Positions 55,062-63,795 of a stretch of 64,000 bases of DNA are shown one piece after another. The DNA is from Pararhizobium capsulatum DSM 1112. GTDB lineage: Bacteria > Pseudomonadota > Alphaproteobacteria > Rhizobiales > Rhizobiaceae. The stretch is from positions 310,001 to 374,000 of the forward strand of contig NZ_JAUSVF010000002.1 of NCBI RefSeq assembly GCF_030814475.1, read 5' to 3'. The stretch's first letter is position 1, and each line of letters starts with the position of its first letter. A program made the position numbers and the translations under genes. Below the pieces are notes generated by a model. It saw only the letters and a program-made list of their open reading frames with translations, had not been told where the DNA came from and did no database searches.

Positions 55062-55905
55062 TGTCAGTACCGGAGCAATACTCCCCATTAGCGCCGTTTG
55101 AATCTTCCCCAGGTGCTGCGGCCACTGGTCTTCCGGGGCGCGCCCCGGAAGACCAGTGGCGCGTCATCGCAGATACTCCTTCCGATGGTCGGAAGGGGGA
55201 CATTGGTGATCAAGCTGAGGGAGACGATCATGATCCTGGATCTGCATCAGCAGGGGCTGACGGTGTCGGCTATTTCCAGGGAAACAGGCATCGAACGCAA
55301 GACGGTGCGCAAATACATTGAACGAGGCATCGAGGTCACGGCTTATGGACCGAGAAAGCCTCGCGCGACGGTTATCGATCCGTTCGCTTCATACCTGCGG
55401 GAGCGGGTGAAGCCTATCCCGGTCTCACTGGCAGTCGGTTCCCCGAAAACTCCGGGATCGAGGTTATGCCGGCGGTTACACCGCCGTCACAGACTTTCTT
55501 CGTGACGTGCGACCTCCGGCAAATCCAGGTTTCAAAGTTCGCTTCGAGACGCCGCCAGGCGAACAGGCCCAAGTCGATTTCGCCCAGTTCCATGTCGTTT
55601 TCACCGACGAGCCAATCACGCCAAGGATCGTCTGGTTGTTCTCGATGGTGTTGGGTCACAGCCGCCTCATCTGGGCACGCTTCGTCATGCATCAGAACCT
55701 GCCGACCGTCCTCCGTTGCCACATCGCCGCTTTCGAGGCGATTGGTGGTGCGCCGCGGGAGGTGCTCTACGACCGGATGAAGACGGCCGTTATCGGCGAA
55801 GGTCAGACGGAGGGCATCATCTACAACCGTGCTCTCATCGACCTGGGCCGCCATTATGGATTCCATCCTAAGGCGTGCAAGGCCTACCGAGGGAAGTGCG
55901 GACAA
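55062..55905 (+). mobile_element. IS21-family element, left part
   Basis: The left end starts TGTCAGTACCGGAGCAATAC, characteristic of an IS21 terminus, and interrupts the IS630 gene. IstA starts at GTG 55206 (GLTVSAISRETGIERKTVRK, helix-turn-helix), needs a frame change near 55425, and continues FKVRFETPPGEQAQVDFAQF, the first DDE motif. It ends at about 55905 inside GFHPKACKAYR, where IS3 sequence begins. IstB is missing. Confidence 0.88.
55121..55160. repeat. 40-bp perfect palindrome inside the IS21 leader
   Basis: Positions 55121-55140 are the exact reverse complement of 55141-55160, with no loop. It lies between the IS21 end and istA. Confidence 0.92.
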
Positions 55906-56070
55906 ATTCTTGGACTGCTTATGCTGCAATTCCCAGGTTCCGGAGGTATTCGGCGGGGCTAATGCCGCCCAGTGAGAGTTTTATGCGATGCTGATTGTAC
56001 CACTGGATGTAGGAGTCTATCTGCTGCATGAAGTCGTTTGCGGTCGTATTGATCCAGGTGCGTGCCTTAG
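55906..56070 (-). pseudogene. IS3-family OrfB C-terminal fragment
   Basis: The minus strand reads ANDFMQQIDSYIQWYNQHRI followed by KLSLGGISPAEYLRNLGIAA and TAA 55919-55921, the usual C-terminus of IS3-type OrfB. The IS end at 55906 abuts the truncated istA. The following 241 bp to 56311 hold no gene. Confidence 0.85.
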
Positions 56071-56311
56071 TGTGAACTTGGGTGCACACGGGGAGTATGG
56101 TGCAATCAGCGCCAAAAGCAGCTAATGCTTACACGCGCGCGGGGCGTTTTCCTGTGTTTGCGGTTGTGTTGCGGGGGAGCGCGATAAAGCGTTCGCGAGG
56201 CGGGCAAGCCTGATACCCCCGACGGTCGACTACAAATGCAGTTTTAATCTACACTCCGAGGATATATGTCGGGCCACGTGCTGTGAACGCAATGGATTCC
56301 GGTGTGATAAT

Positions 56312-56839
56312 ATGAAACTACGTACGTACTCCGCTCCGGTGCGCTACTTTTTCGGTTTGGTCGGGAGAATGGGCTATTTGCTTGCAGTCATACTTTTGAC
56401 TGCGCAGGTCTATTTGGGTGTGCATATAATAGAGCACATGGAAGGCGAGGTGATCGATCGATTTTACGGCCAGGTAATCCCGATGATCGCAATCGGCGAC
56501 GTAGGGTCACCGGAAATGAACTCGGCGATTTTGGCGAATGATCGGGCCAGATTTGATGTTGCGGTAGAGAAACTGGTCGAAGACCAAGGGTTATACGGCA
56601 AAATCGTCGGTGGCGTTGAGGACGCCGAAAATCTTATTAAATGTCATCAAAGTTACTTTTGCACGATCGACAACTACCAGTCTTTCGAGCCGACAATTTT
56701 TAGTTTCTGGTCAACTTTTGGCACTTTGATTGAAACGCATCGAGGAGCTTACCTGCCGCCTTCTTTCGGTTCGATTCTGGAGGCCGAGGCAAAACGTATC
56801 AAGCAGACCCACCATGAAACCGGGGGGCTTCCAAAGTAA
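56312..56839 (+). CDS. membrane-anchored protein of unknown function, 175 aa
   Basis: One strong helix (about residues 14-38, RMGYLLAVILLTAQVYLGVH), then a soluble domain with two Cys (IKCHQSYFCTIDNY). Topology suggests an inner-membrane anchor with a periplasmic domain. No good Shine-Dalgarno. Not recognised. Confidence 0.6.
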   Translation: MKLRTYSAPVRYFFGLVGRMGYLLAVILLTAQVYLGVHIIEHMEGEVIDRFYGQVIPMIAIGDVGSPEMNSAILANDRARFDVAVEKLVEDQGLYGKIVGGVEDAENLIKCHQSYFCTIDNYQSFEPTIFSFWSTFGTLIETHRGAYLPPSFGSILEAEAKRIKQTHHETGGLPK

Positions 56840-56999
56840 GAGCGTGCGTTATCGTGTTCGAATATTTCTCATGGGACTTAGGCCGTATATTAGCGTTCCG
56901 AAAGACGGGCGGCGGTCCTTTCGACGCCATTTCTTTCGGGCTATATTTCGGTGGGGGAGGTGAGCCAGTGGCCGCCCAACATCGCTCCATTGCGTCGGT

Positions 57000-57443
57000 G
57001 CTGATCTCACCCATGGTTGGCCTCCGCCATCGTTTCCGTTGTCAGGCAACAGCTTCACCGTCGTCGTCGCCATCCTCGGGACAACCATCAGCCCGTATCT
57101 GTTCTTTTGGCAGTCCAATCAGGAGGTCGAGGAGATCGACCGCAAGGATGCCGCTGAGCCAGCCAAGAAGGCACCGCAACAGGCTCCCAAGGAACTCAAG
57201 CGGATACGCCTTGATACCTTCGCCAGCAGCCACACTACTTGGGCTCGGCCGGGAGTTCGAATAGATTTCTGGAGCGCGGTCATCAACGGCTTCGTCGCCG
57301 TGCCCATCATGGTGGCAATGATGATGGTGGTGAGCCGTCATGACCGGATGAAGGAATTCACGGCAGGTTGGATGACACTCGTGTTGGGCTGGAGCGCGGC
57401 AGCCGTGATGGCCATCGCAGTGATTACGCTGGTTGTGCCATGA
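57000..57443 (+). pseudogene. Nramp-family divalent-metal transporter, internally deleted
   Basis: The frame reads SGNSFTVVVAILGTTISPYL and FFWQSNQEVEEIDRKDA, the middle of an Nramp/MntH-like transporter. It then jumps to INGFVAVPIMVAMMMVVSRH and GWSAAAVMAIAVITLVVP, the last two helices. N-terminal helices and several central helices are missing, so it cannot transport. The next 130 bp are empty. Confidence 0.75.
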
Positions 57444-57577
57444 TGACGCGCGACTGGTCAATCGGGATGTTCTCGCAGACTATCAGAGGCCCGCGGCGCG
57501 CGGTCAATGTATCGGATTGGGGCGACGGCCGAGTCGTTTGCGCGGCGTTTAGCTCAAGAAGCAATTCCGTCCATCGC

Positions 57578-58675
57578 CTACTTCATCAAGCCCGCCGCAC
57601 GCAGGGCATCTTCGATGGTCTTCTGGATACCGCTCGTCGGTTGACCGTAGTTGGGGGCAGCAGGAATTCCGGCCCATGGGTCGGGGGAGGGACGTTCGGT
57701 ATTCTTTTCGACACGTTTCTCGAATGATGCAATTAAACCCCACGAACGGGCGATATGCAGCGTCGAGGAGATGCCGACGTCCAGCATATATGGCGCGGCA
57801 CGTCCGTATCCCGTGCGGGTATCGAGTGGGGTGCCGTGTCCCATGTTTTTGATGCTGAAGAATTCGATTACTTCCCGACCGTCGGACGCCGCCCAGGTCT
57901 GCCGAATATGTCCGTCTACCATTTCGCCGATATCGGCCTTGACCGCGACGCCGTGTACGCCGCGCCATTGATCGACAATCGCCAGCGCGTTCGCCGGAAG
58001 AACCGTGGTGTCACTTGTTCCCTGCCACACGGAGATTGCCGGCCACTCGCCCTTGTGATCGGATGCGCTCCGCAGGAGTGATTGTAACTTGTCGATGGGA
58101 GGCAGCCCTTGTCCGCGCATCCGGTCGAATGCTTCGGGAATGGTTGAAGCCGTGCCATACGGAAGGCCCGCGATAATTGCGCCGCCCGCGAACATGTCTG
58201 GATTGGTCGCGAGCATGACATTTGTCATTGCTCCACCCGCAGACAAGCCAGTGATGAAGATGCGGTTCCGATCGATTTCATATCGGGCGATGGTGGTCTC
58301 GATCATCTGGCGTATCGAAAATGCCTCGCCCTGATCTTTCCCGATGTCACCGGGAAGGAACCAGTTGAAGCAGGTATTTGCATTGTTGGCCCGCCTTTGC
58401 TGAGGGAAGAGAACGGCGAACCCGTAGTCATCCGCGAGGCGGGACCATCCTGAGGCGTAGTCGTACGCGGCAGCCGACTGCGTGCAGCCGTGAAGCACAA
58501 CAACCAGGGCTGAACGGGGTAGAAGCCCGTTCGGCATGTGGAGTTTGGCGTCCAGTTCTCCCCGGTTCGAACCGAACCGACCGAGGTCGGTCAATCGGTC
58601 CTCTACGGGATTACTCACGGAATGGGCGGACCGCATTTTGGCCAGTCTTGCAATGGTGTCGGAAATCGATCGCAT
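57578..58675 (-). CDS. PHB-depolymerase/LpqC-type esterase
   Basis: 365 residues from ATG 58675 (AGGAG seven bases upstream). Alpha/beta-hydrolase with the oxyanion region SALVVVLHGCTQSAAAYDYA, nucleophile in IFITGLSAGGAMTNVM, CFNWFLPGDIGKDQGEAFSI, and the catalytic His in KNMGHGTPLD. Matches the esterase PHB depolymerase family (short-chain polyester or feruloyl-type esters). No signal peptide is obvious, which differs from secreted depolymerases and favours an intracellular role. Confidence 0.88.
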   Translation of the reverse strand: MRSISDTIARLAKMRSAHSVSNPVEDRLTDLGRFGSNRGELDAKLHMPNGLLPRSALVVVLHGCTQSAAAYDYASGWSRLADDYGFAVLFPQQRRANNANTCFNWFLPGDIGKDQGEAFSIRQMIETTIARYEIDRNRIFITGLSAGGAMTNVMLATNPDMFAGGAIIAGLPYGTASTIPEAFDRMRGQGLPPIDKLQSLLRSASDHKGEWPAISVWQGTSDTTVLPANALAIVDQWRGVHGVAVKADIGEMVDGHIRQTWAASDGREVIEFFSIKNMGHGTPLDTRTGYGRAAPYMLDVGISSTLHIARSWGLIASFEKRVEKNTERPSPDPWAGIPAAPNYGQPTSGIQKTIEDALRAAGLMK

Positions 58676-58951
58676 TTGCTTTCTCCTGCTCCAATGCGGG
58701 AGCTCGCAAAGCTCAACGCACTGCACCGCAGTTGGTTGCTGCAATGCACAATATAAAAAGGCTGGGGCAGACCTTCATGCAGAAGGGCGACGTTGAGCGC
58801 GTAGTGGAAGGCCTGGAGAAGCATCGCAGTTGGAACCGGCGTGTAGAACTGATCTGCGAAGTTTCCGCAAACCCTATCTGCCAATTGCAGACAGAACCTT
58901 TTACTTTTCGAATAAAGCCTGAATTCAGGCGAGCAGGGGAGGTCTTGCGAC

Positions 58952-59074
58952 TTATCGCAGGCCGGTGAGCAAAACACAGGCGATGGCAAACACGATCGCC
59001 GCCAGACCGCCGACGAGGAGCCGCCTTGCGATAACGAAGTGCCGAGTCCGCTCGTCATTCCAGTCGTACGCCAT
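58952..59074 (-). CDS. 40-residue single-span membrane protein
   Basis: ATG 59074 with GGAGG seven bases upstream, stop TAA 58952. A charged start (MAYDWNDERTRHFVIARRLL) is followed by one hydrophobic helix (GGLAAIVFAIACVLL). A strong ribosome site, basic-then-hydrophobic design and complete frame support it. Function unknown. Flanking gaps 58676-58951 and 59075-59385 show no other gene. Confidence 0.6.
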   Translation of the reverse strand: MAYDWNDERTRHFVIARRLLVGGLAAIVFAIACVLLTGLR

Positions 59075-59385
59075 TCGCGTGCCTCCATCAGCAAATTAAT
59101 TTTAGAGGTGGGGCCTTGCTCGAGGATGTCGCGCCAATACTGCACGCCTCTCTAACCTCTAGATCTTCAGCCAGTTCACCCGTGTTTTTAAAGCTGCCAC
59201 CCCCTTGAGTGGTTCTCTCCGCGAGGAGACCGCGACCGTAAAAGGCCCCCGGTCTGCATCACGAATTCTGGGGCATTGCTGCGGGTGAAACTCCATGACG
59301 GAGATTCAGCATCTCTATGCATCACTTTTGGTTGACATCTGAAGACGAGGCGTCGCTGACTGCTGAGATGCGAATGCGGGGCTTG

Positions 59386-59940
59386 CTAGAACTTCTTGCT
59401 GAGGAAGGGCGAGCCGCGCTCGCCAAAACGCCACGGGATATCAGCACCTTTCGTGATGCCAATCCGACTGCCGATTTCCACATCCGGCGTCGTTCCTGTT
59501 GCGATGAGTGTACAGATCTCGCTAGTGAGTGCCAGCCCGTCCATGCTTCCGGTAATGGCCAGAGCTTGGCAGAGGCGGCCGGGACCACTGCATAGGCGGC
59601 GGATATCTTGCAGACCGCGGCGTTGTTGCATGACTTCGATACCTTGGAGGGGACGCAACGCCCGGATTAATACGGCGCTTCCCGGTTCGCACACAAAGTT
59701 TAGGCACCAGTGGAGGCCATAGGAGCGGTAGATATAGATACTACCGGGCCGGCCAAACATGGAGCGATTGCTCAGGGTCTTCCCGGAAAAACTGTGCGAG
59801 GCCGGATCATCAATGGCGTAAGCCTCGGTTTCCACGATAGCGCCGCCGACCTCGTCGATCAGAAATTGCCAGCCGATCAAATCGGCGGCAACATGCGAGG
59901 CATTGCGATCGAAAAAGTCTGATGGGGGGCAGGATGTCAT
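59386..59940 (-). CDS. 3-methyladenine DNA glycosylase (AAG/Mpg family)
   Basis: 184 residues. IVETEAYAIDDPASHSFSGK contains the catalytic Glu of the family; RSMFGRPGSIYIYRSYGLHW and CSGPGRLCQALAIT are further conserved blocks. It removes alkylated purines in base excision repair. The length is normal for the short bacterial form. Confidence 0.93.
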   Translation of the reverse strand: MTSCPPSDFFDRNASHVAADLIGWQFLIDEVGGAIVETEAYAIDDPASHSFSGKTLSNRSMFGRPGSIYIYRSYGLHWCLNFVCEPGSAVLIRALRPLQGIEVMQQRRGLQDIRRLCSGPGRLCQALAITGSMDGLALTSEICTLIATGTTPDVEIGSRIGITKGADIPWRFGERGSPFLSKKF

Positions 59941-60363
59941 GGTCCAGACGATACGGATCTAATCAAGCTGCCTCAAGATGGCCGGCGCCGTAGCGACGCT
60001 GCACGCGACTTCCACCGGCTACAAAAGTTTCGCGAATGCGCTTCGACCGTGGTGCCGAATTCCCACCCACCGCTCTCAGCCCAAGCTCTTCGACGCGCTC
60101 GATGCCACTGCGTCTCAACATTAAGCAATCTGCAGACAAGAGAAGCCTGGAAGAAACGAGGGCGAAGCTAGGGCGCCCAAGGAGAGTGCTCATGAAATAC
60201 GGACCTCTATACGGTGTGGATGCTCGATTTCGTCAGGGATCCTGTCACACAGGTCGATGGCATATCCCACCGCCGGTGGACTGATTACCTTAGGATAAAT
60301 AGTTCACGGTTTTCGATTGCGCCATCACTCACAGTCCGTCCCACAACCTCGATATCCAGACCC
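59941..60363. other. no gene recognised
   Basis: 423 bp without a supported gene. Frames exist on both strands but none has a family resemblance or ribosome site. Confidence 0.5.
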
Positions 60364-61206
60364 TCACCCTGATAACACCACCGGGCGCAGATAGATGCTA
60401 CAAGAGAAGCTCTGTTCCTGCCGCAGCATCATTAACCCTGCGCCTGACGACATGCTGTGGGCGTTGGGCAGGTGGCTCATGGGCTCGAAGCAGAAGAAGT
60501 CGGCATCGGCCTCCGGCGAATAGATCATGAAGCACCGGAAGATGCCGTCGACTGCCAGCGAGAGACCAAGCCCGTATTCAGGCCACTCTATCCAAGCCTG
60601 GCCGTTCCAGCCGTCATAGGCATTGTTGATCCAGTGTCCGGGGAGGGGCTTTGAGGTCGTAAAATCCAGTCCTGCCGGGACAGCCACGGGCATGTCGGGC
60701 AAATGCCCGGCCCGTTCGGTCCAATACCGTTCGGCCTGCGCCTTTAGCCGTGTTCGCGGGGTGCGGGGGAAGAAGGGATGGAAGCCCAGACCATACGGCA
60801 GCGCGGCATCGGATTTGTTGGTCACGCTCAGCGAAAGTGCCACGCCATCGTCGTCGAGCCGCACGGTCTGGATGGCCTCGTAGCTGTATGGGCTTGGTGG
60901 TTCCGCGCGGCGCACATAAAGCAGCACTGCCTGGCTTCCGGTTTGCGCTATAACCTCCCACTCGGCAAGCCAGCCATCGCCGTGCAGACAGAACGGATCG
61001 GCGGTGTTGGGCTGCATCGTGAAGCGTTTGCCGGCGAACTCGAAGGCGTTCGCCTCGATCCGGTTGCCGTAGGGCACTAGCGGGAAACTTGCCTCGGCGC
61101 CATGTCGTTGCGAGGCGATCCCCTCGGTCGGTGTTGGTTGCAGAAAGGGTATTCCGCGATAGTGTCCGGAGAGAAGCGAGCCGCCGAAGCGGCTCACTTC
61201 CACCAA
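60364..61206 (-). CDS. aldose 1-epimerase family protein
   Basis: About 280 residues, galactose-mutarotase fold: FPLVPYGNRIEANAFEFAGK (typical PYxNRI), CLHGDGWLAEWEV with the catalytic His, and PYGLGFHPFFPR with the second His. It interconverts sugar anomers. The frame extends upstream (DVLHLQNDNLLVEVSRFGGS) without a common start codon; TTG 61206 or a non-standard start near the araH stop is possible. It follows araH by 44 bp, so the epimerase probably serves arabinose or a related sugar. Confidence 0.87.
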   Translation of the reverse strand: MVEVSRFGGSLLSGHYRGIPFLQPTPTEGIASQRHGAEASFPLVPYGNRIEANAFEFAGKRFTMQPNTADPFCLHGDGWLAEWEVIAQTGSQAVLLYVRRAEPPSPYSYEAIQTVRLDDDGVALSLSVTNKSDAALPYGLGFHPFFPRTPRTRLKAQAERYWTERAGHLPDMPVAVPAGLDFTTSKPLPGHWINNAYDGWNGQAWIEWPEYGLGLSLAVDGIFRCFMIYSPEADADFFCFEPMSHLPNAHSMSSGAGLMMLRQEQSFSCSIYLRPVVLSG

Positions 61207-61250
61207 GAGATTGTCGTTCTGCAGATGCAGAACGTCCTGCCATACCCGGC

Positions 61251-62201
61251 TTACCCCCGCCGCCCGGCGGCCACGGAGCGCAGGTTGTCAAGCAGAACTG
61301 CGAGCAGCAGGATTAGTCCGCGAACCACGTATTGGTAGAAGGCCTGGATGTTCAGAAGGTTCATGACATTTTCAGCAATGCCCATGATCAGCACGCCGAC
61401 GATGACGCCAGCCATGGCTGCGCGCCCGCCGGCCAGCGAAACGCCGCCGAGAACGCAGGCTGAAATGACCGAGAGCTCAAGCCCGGTTGCCGCATTTGGC
61501 TGACCGGATGTGATGCGGGAGGCCAGCAACACACCGGCGATACCGCAGACGAGCCCCTGCAGCGTGAAGATCCAGATGCGCATGCGGATGACATTGACAC
61601 CAGCCAGCCGCGATGCTTCTGGATTACCGCCGATTGCGAGCGTATTCTTGCCAAAGACGGTGCGGTTCAGCAGAAATCCGAAAGCCAGGAAAAGCGCGCC
61701 CATGACCCAGATCGGCGTCGGCACTCCGAGGAATTTAGACAGTGCCAGTTGATAGAAACCGGGATCGTTGATGCCGACGGCTCGACCGTCGGACGTGATC
61801 AGGGCCAGGCCGCGAACGATCTGCATGGTCGCAAGGGTGGTGATCAGCGCATTGATGCGGAAACGGGCAATCACCACGCCGTTGACGAGGCCGACGAACC
61901 CGCCGCAGACCAGCGCAGCCAGCAGGCCAAGAACGATCGATCCGGTGGCGTTCGACGCCATGACGGCGATCATGCCGGAAAATGCGACTGTCGAGCCGAC
62001 GGAAAGATCGAAGTCGCGGGACGCCAGACAGAACATCATGGTGCAGGCGACGATGCCGATCGTGACCACGGACTGCAGCAGGCCGAGCATGTTGCGCTCG
62101 GTCAGAAAGTTGGGAACCGTCACCGAGACGACCGCAAAGGCGAGGGCGAAAATGACGACCAGTCCCTGCTCGCCGAGAAGGAGTTTTTTTAATGATGTCA
62201 T
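61251..62201 (-). CDS. araH: L-arabinose-type ABC transporter permease AraH
   Basis: 316 residues from ATG 62201, which overlaps the araG stop by 4 bp. It follows E. coli AraH in several blocks: MMFCLASRDFDLSVGS, INALITTLATMQIVRGLALI, FGKNTLAIGGNPEASRLAGV, ISACVLGGVSLAGG and NVMNLLNIQAFYQYVVRGLI. Forms the inner-membrane channel of a CUT2 sugar importer. Confidence 0.9.
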   Translation of the reverse strand: MTSLKKLLLGEQGLVVIFALAFAVVSVTVPNFLTERNMLGLLQSVVTIGIVACTMMFCLASRDFDLSVGSTVAFSGMIAVMASNATGSIVLGLLAALVCGGFVGLVNGVVIARFRINALITTLATMQIVRGLALITSDGRAVGINDPGFYQLALSKFLGVPTPIWVMGALFLAFGFLLNRTVFGKNTLAIGGNPEASRLAGVNVIRMRIWIFTLQGLVCGIAGVLLASRITSGQPNAATGLELSVISACVLGGVSLAGGRAAMAGVIVGVLIMGIAENVMNLLNIQAFYQYVVRGLILLLAVLLDNLRSVAAGRRG

Positions 62202-63730
62202 CGGCTTTGTACCTGTTGAATGGGTAGGTCGTTGGCGTTCGAAACGTCCGGCAGGGCGGCGGCGAGTATCCGCCGCTCGTCGAAATCGGCACGTTCTATC
62301 TCGGCGGCGATGCGGCCTTCGCACATCACGGCGATCCGGTCGGTGATGCCCATGATCTCGGGCAGTTCGCTGGATATGACGATGATTGCCATGCCTTGTG
62401 CGGCGAGCTCGTAAAGGATTTCGTAGATTTCCGACTTGGCGCCGACGTCGATGCCGCGCGTTGGCTCATCGATCAGCAGCACCTTGACGCCCTGCTCGGA
62501 AAGCCAGCGGCCGAGGATGACCTTCTGCTGGTTGCCGCCGGACAAGTTGATGATGTCCTGCCTACGCGACGGCGTGCGCACGCGCAGCTTGGCGATGAAC
62601 GTGTCGGCCAGCTCGCCTTCCTTCTTCGGATTGAGGATGCCGAAGGGGGAGAAATGGCGGCGCGAGGAAATCGCCATGTTTTCCTCGATGGACCGGCCCT
62701 GAATGATGCCGTCCAGCTTGCGGTCCTCCGGGCACAGAACCACACCGGCGCGGATCGAATGCGCGGGGCTATTGGCGGTGACCGTTGTTCCGTCCACCGT
62801 GACCGTCCCTTGCGATCGAGCATCCGCGCCATAGAGAAGCCGCGCCATTTCGCTGCGGCCGGCACCAATCAGCCCGAAGAAGCCGAGGATCTCGCCTTTT
62901 CGCACCTTGAAATTGATCGGATGGGGGAGCTTGGGACCGGCGAGGCTTTTGATCTCCAGCCGCGTCGCGCCCAAGGGGCGCTCCCGCCATCCCCAGATAT
63001 TGGCGATTTCGCGTCCGACCATCTCGGCGATGATCTGATCGCGCGTCACCTGCGAAATGTCGGGATGATGGGCTGCGAGCTTGCCATCGCGCAGCACAGT
63101 CAGGCTGTCGCAGAGGCGGAAGATTTCGTCGAGCCGGTGTGAAACATACAGAATGACGGTGCCGTTCGCGCGCAACCGGTCGATCAGCGAGAACAGGATT
63201 TCGCTTTCCCGGGAAGACAGAGAGGAGGTCGGCTCATCCAATGCGATGACGCGCGCGTCGACCATCACGGCCTTGGCTATCTCGACCATCTGGCGTTCGC
63301 CGATGGAGAGCGATGCGACTTTCGCCGTCGGATCGACATCGATGCCCATCTCGGTGAGCTTCTCAGTCACGATGCCGATCAGCTTGCGCTTGTCGAGCAC
63401 GCCGGCTTTCGCCGGGAAACGACCGAGCCAGAGGTTTTCGGCAACGGTCAGCTCGGCGACCAGCTGAAGCTCCTGGTGGATGACGATCACCCCGGCCTGA
63501 AAGGCATCGCGGACAGACTTGTAGACCTGCTGCTCGCCACCAATGTGGATTTCGCCCGTATCGGCGCTCTGGTCCCCCGAGAGGACCCGGATCAATGTCG
63601 ATTTGCCGGCGCCGTTCTCACCCATCAGGCCGTGAACCGCACCTTTCTTGATGGAGAACGAGACATCGGCCAGGGCTTGTACGCCCGGATATCCCTTGGA
63701 TATCGATTGGAATTCTAGAAAGTCCTGCAT
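62198..63730 (-). CDS. araG: L-arabinose-type ABC transporter ATPase AraG
   Basis: About 510 residues from ATG 63730. Two fused ATPase domains: Walker A GENGAGKST, LSIGERQMVEIAKA and IALDEPTSSL in the first; GLIGAGRSEMARLL, LSGGNQQKVILGRWLSE and LLIDEPTRGIDVGA in the second. The MVGREIANIWGWRER linker matches AraG. Between it and araF lies a hairpin that may lower its expression relative to the binding protein. Confidence 0.9.
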   Translation of the reverse strand: MQDFLEFQSISKGYPGVQALADVSFSIKKGAVHGLMGENGAGKSTLIRVLSGDQSADTGEIHIGGEQQVYKSVRDAFQAGVIVIHQELQLVAELTVAENLWLGRFPAKAGVLDKRKLIGIVTEKLTEMGIDVDPTAKVASLSIGERQMVEIAKAVMVDARVIALDEPTSSLSSRESEILFSLIDRLRANGTVILYVSHRLDEIFRLCDSLTVLRDGKLAAHHPDISQVTRDQIIAEMVGREIANIWGWRERPLGATRLEIKSLAGPKLPHPINFKVRKGEILGFFGLIGAGRSEMARLLYGADARSQGTVTVDGTTVTANSPAHSIRAGVVLCPEDRKLDGIIQGRSIEENMAISSRRHFSPFGILNPKKEGELADTFIAKLRVRTPSRRQDIINLSGGNQQKVILGRWLSEQGVKVLLIDEPTRGIDVGAKSEIYEILYELAAQGMAIIVISSELPEIMGITDRIAVMCEGRIAAEIERADFDERRILAAALPDVSNANDLPIQQVQSR

Positions 63731-63749
63731 AACGGCGCTCCGCAACGGG

Positions 63750-63776
63750 AACCCGGCGACCTCTGGCCGCCGGGTT
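63750..63776 (-). repeat. araF-araG intercistronic hairpin
   Basis: A 9-bp perfect inverted repeat (63750-63758 with 63768-63776) in the 65-bp gap. Such hairpins often stabilise the upstream binding-protein mRNA or act as a partial terminator. Confidence 0.65.
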
Positions 63777-63795
63777 GTTTGCATCGGTCTATCGA

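Noticed and set aside
59963..60193. Minus-strand 76-codon frame beyond the DNA glycosylase
   Set aside because: The C-terminus looks mildly protein-like, but there is no start signal or family resemblance.
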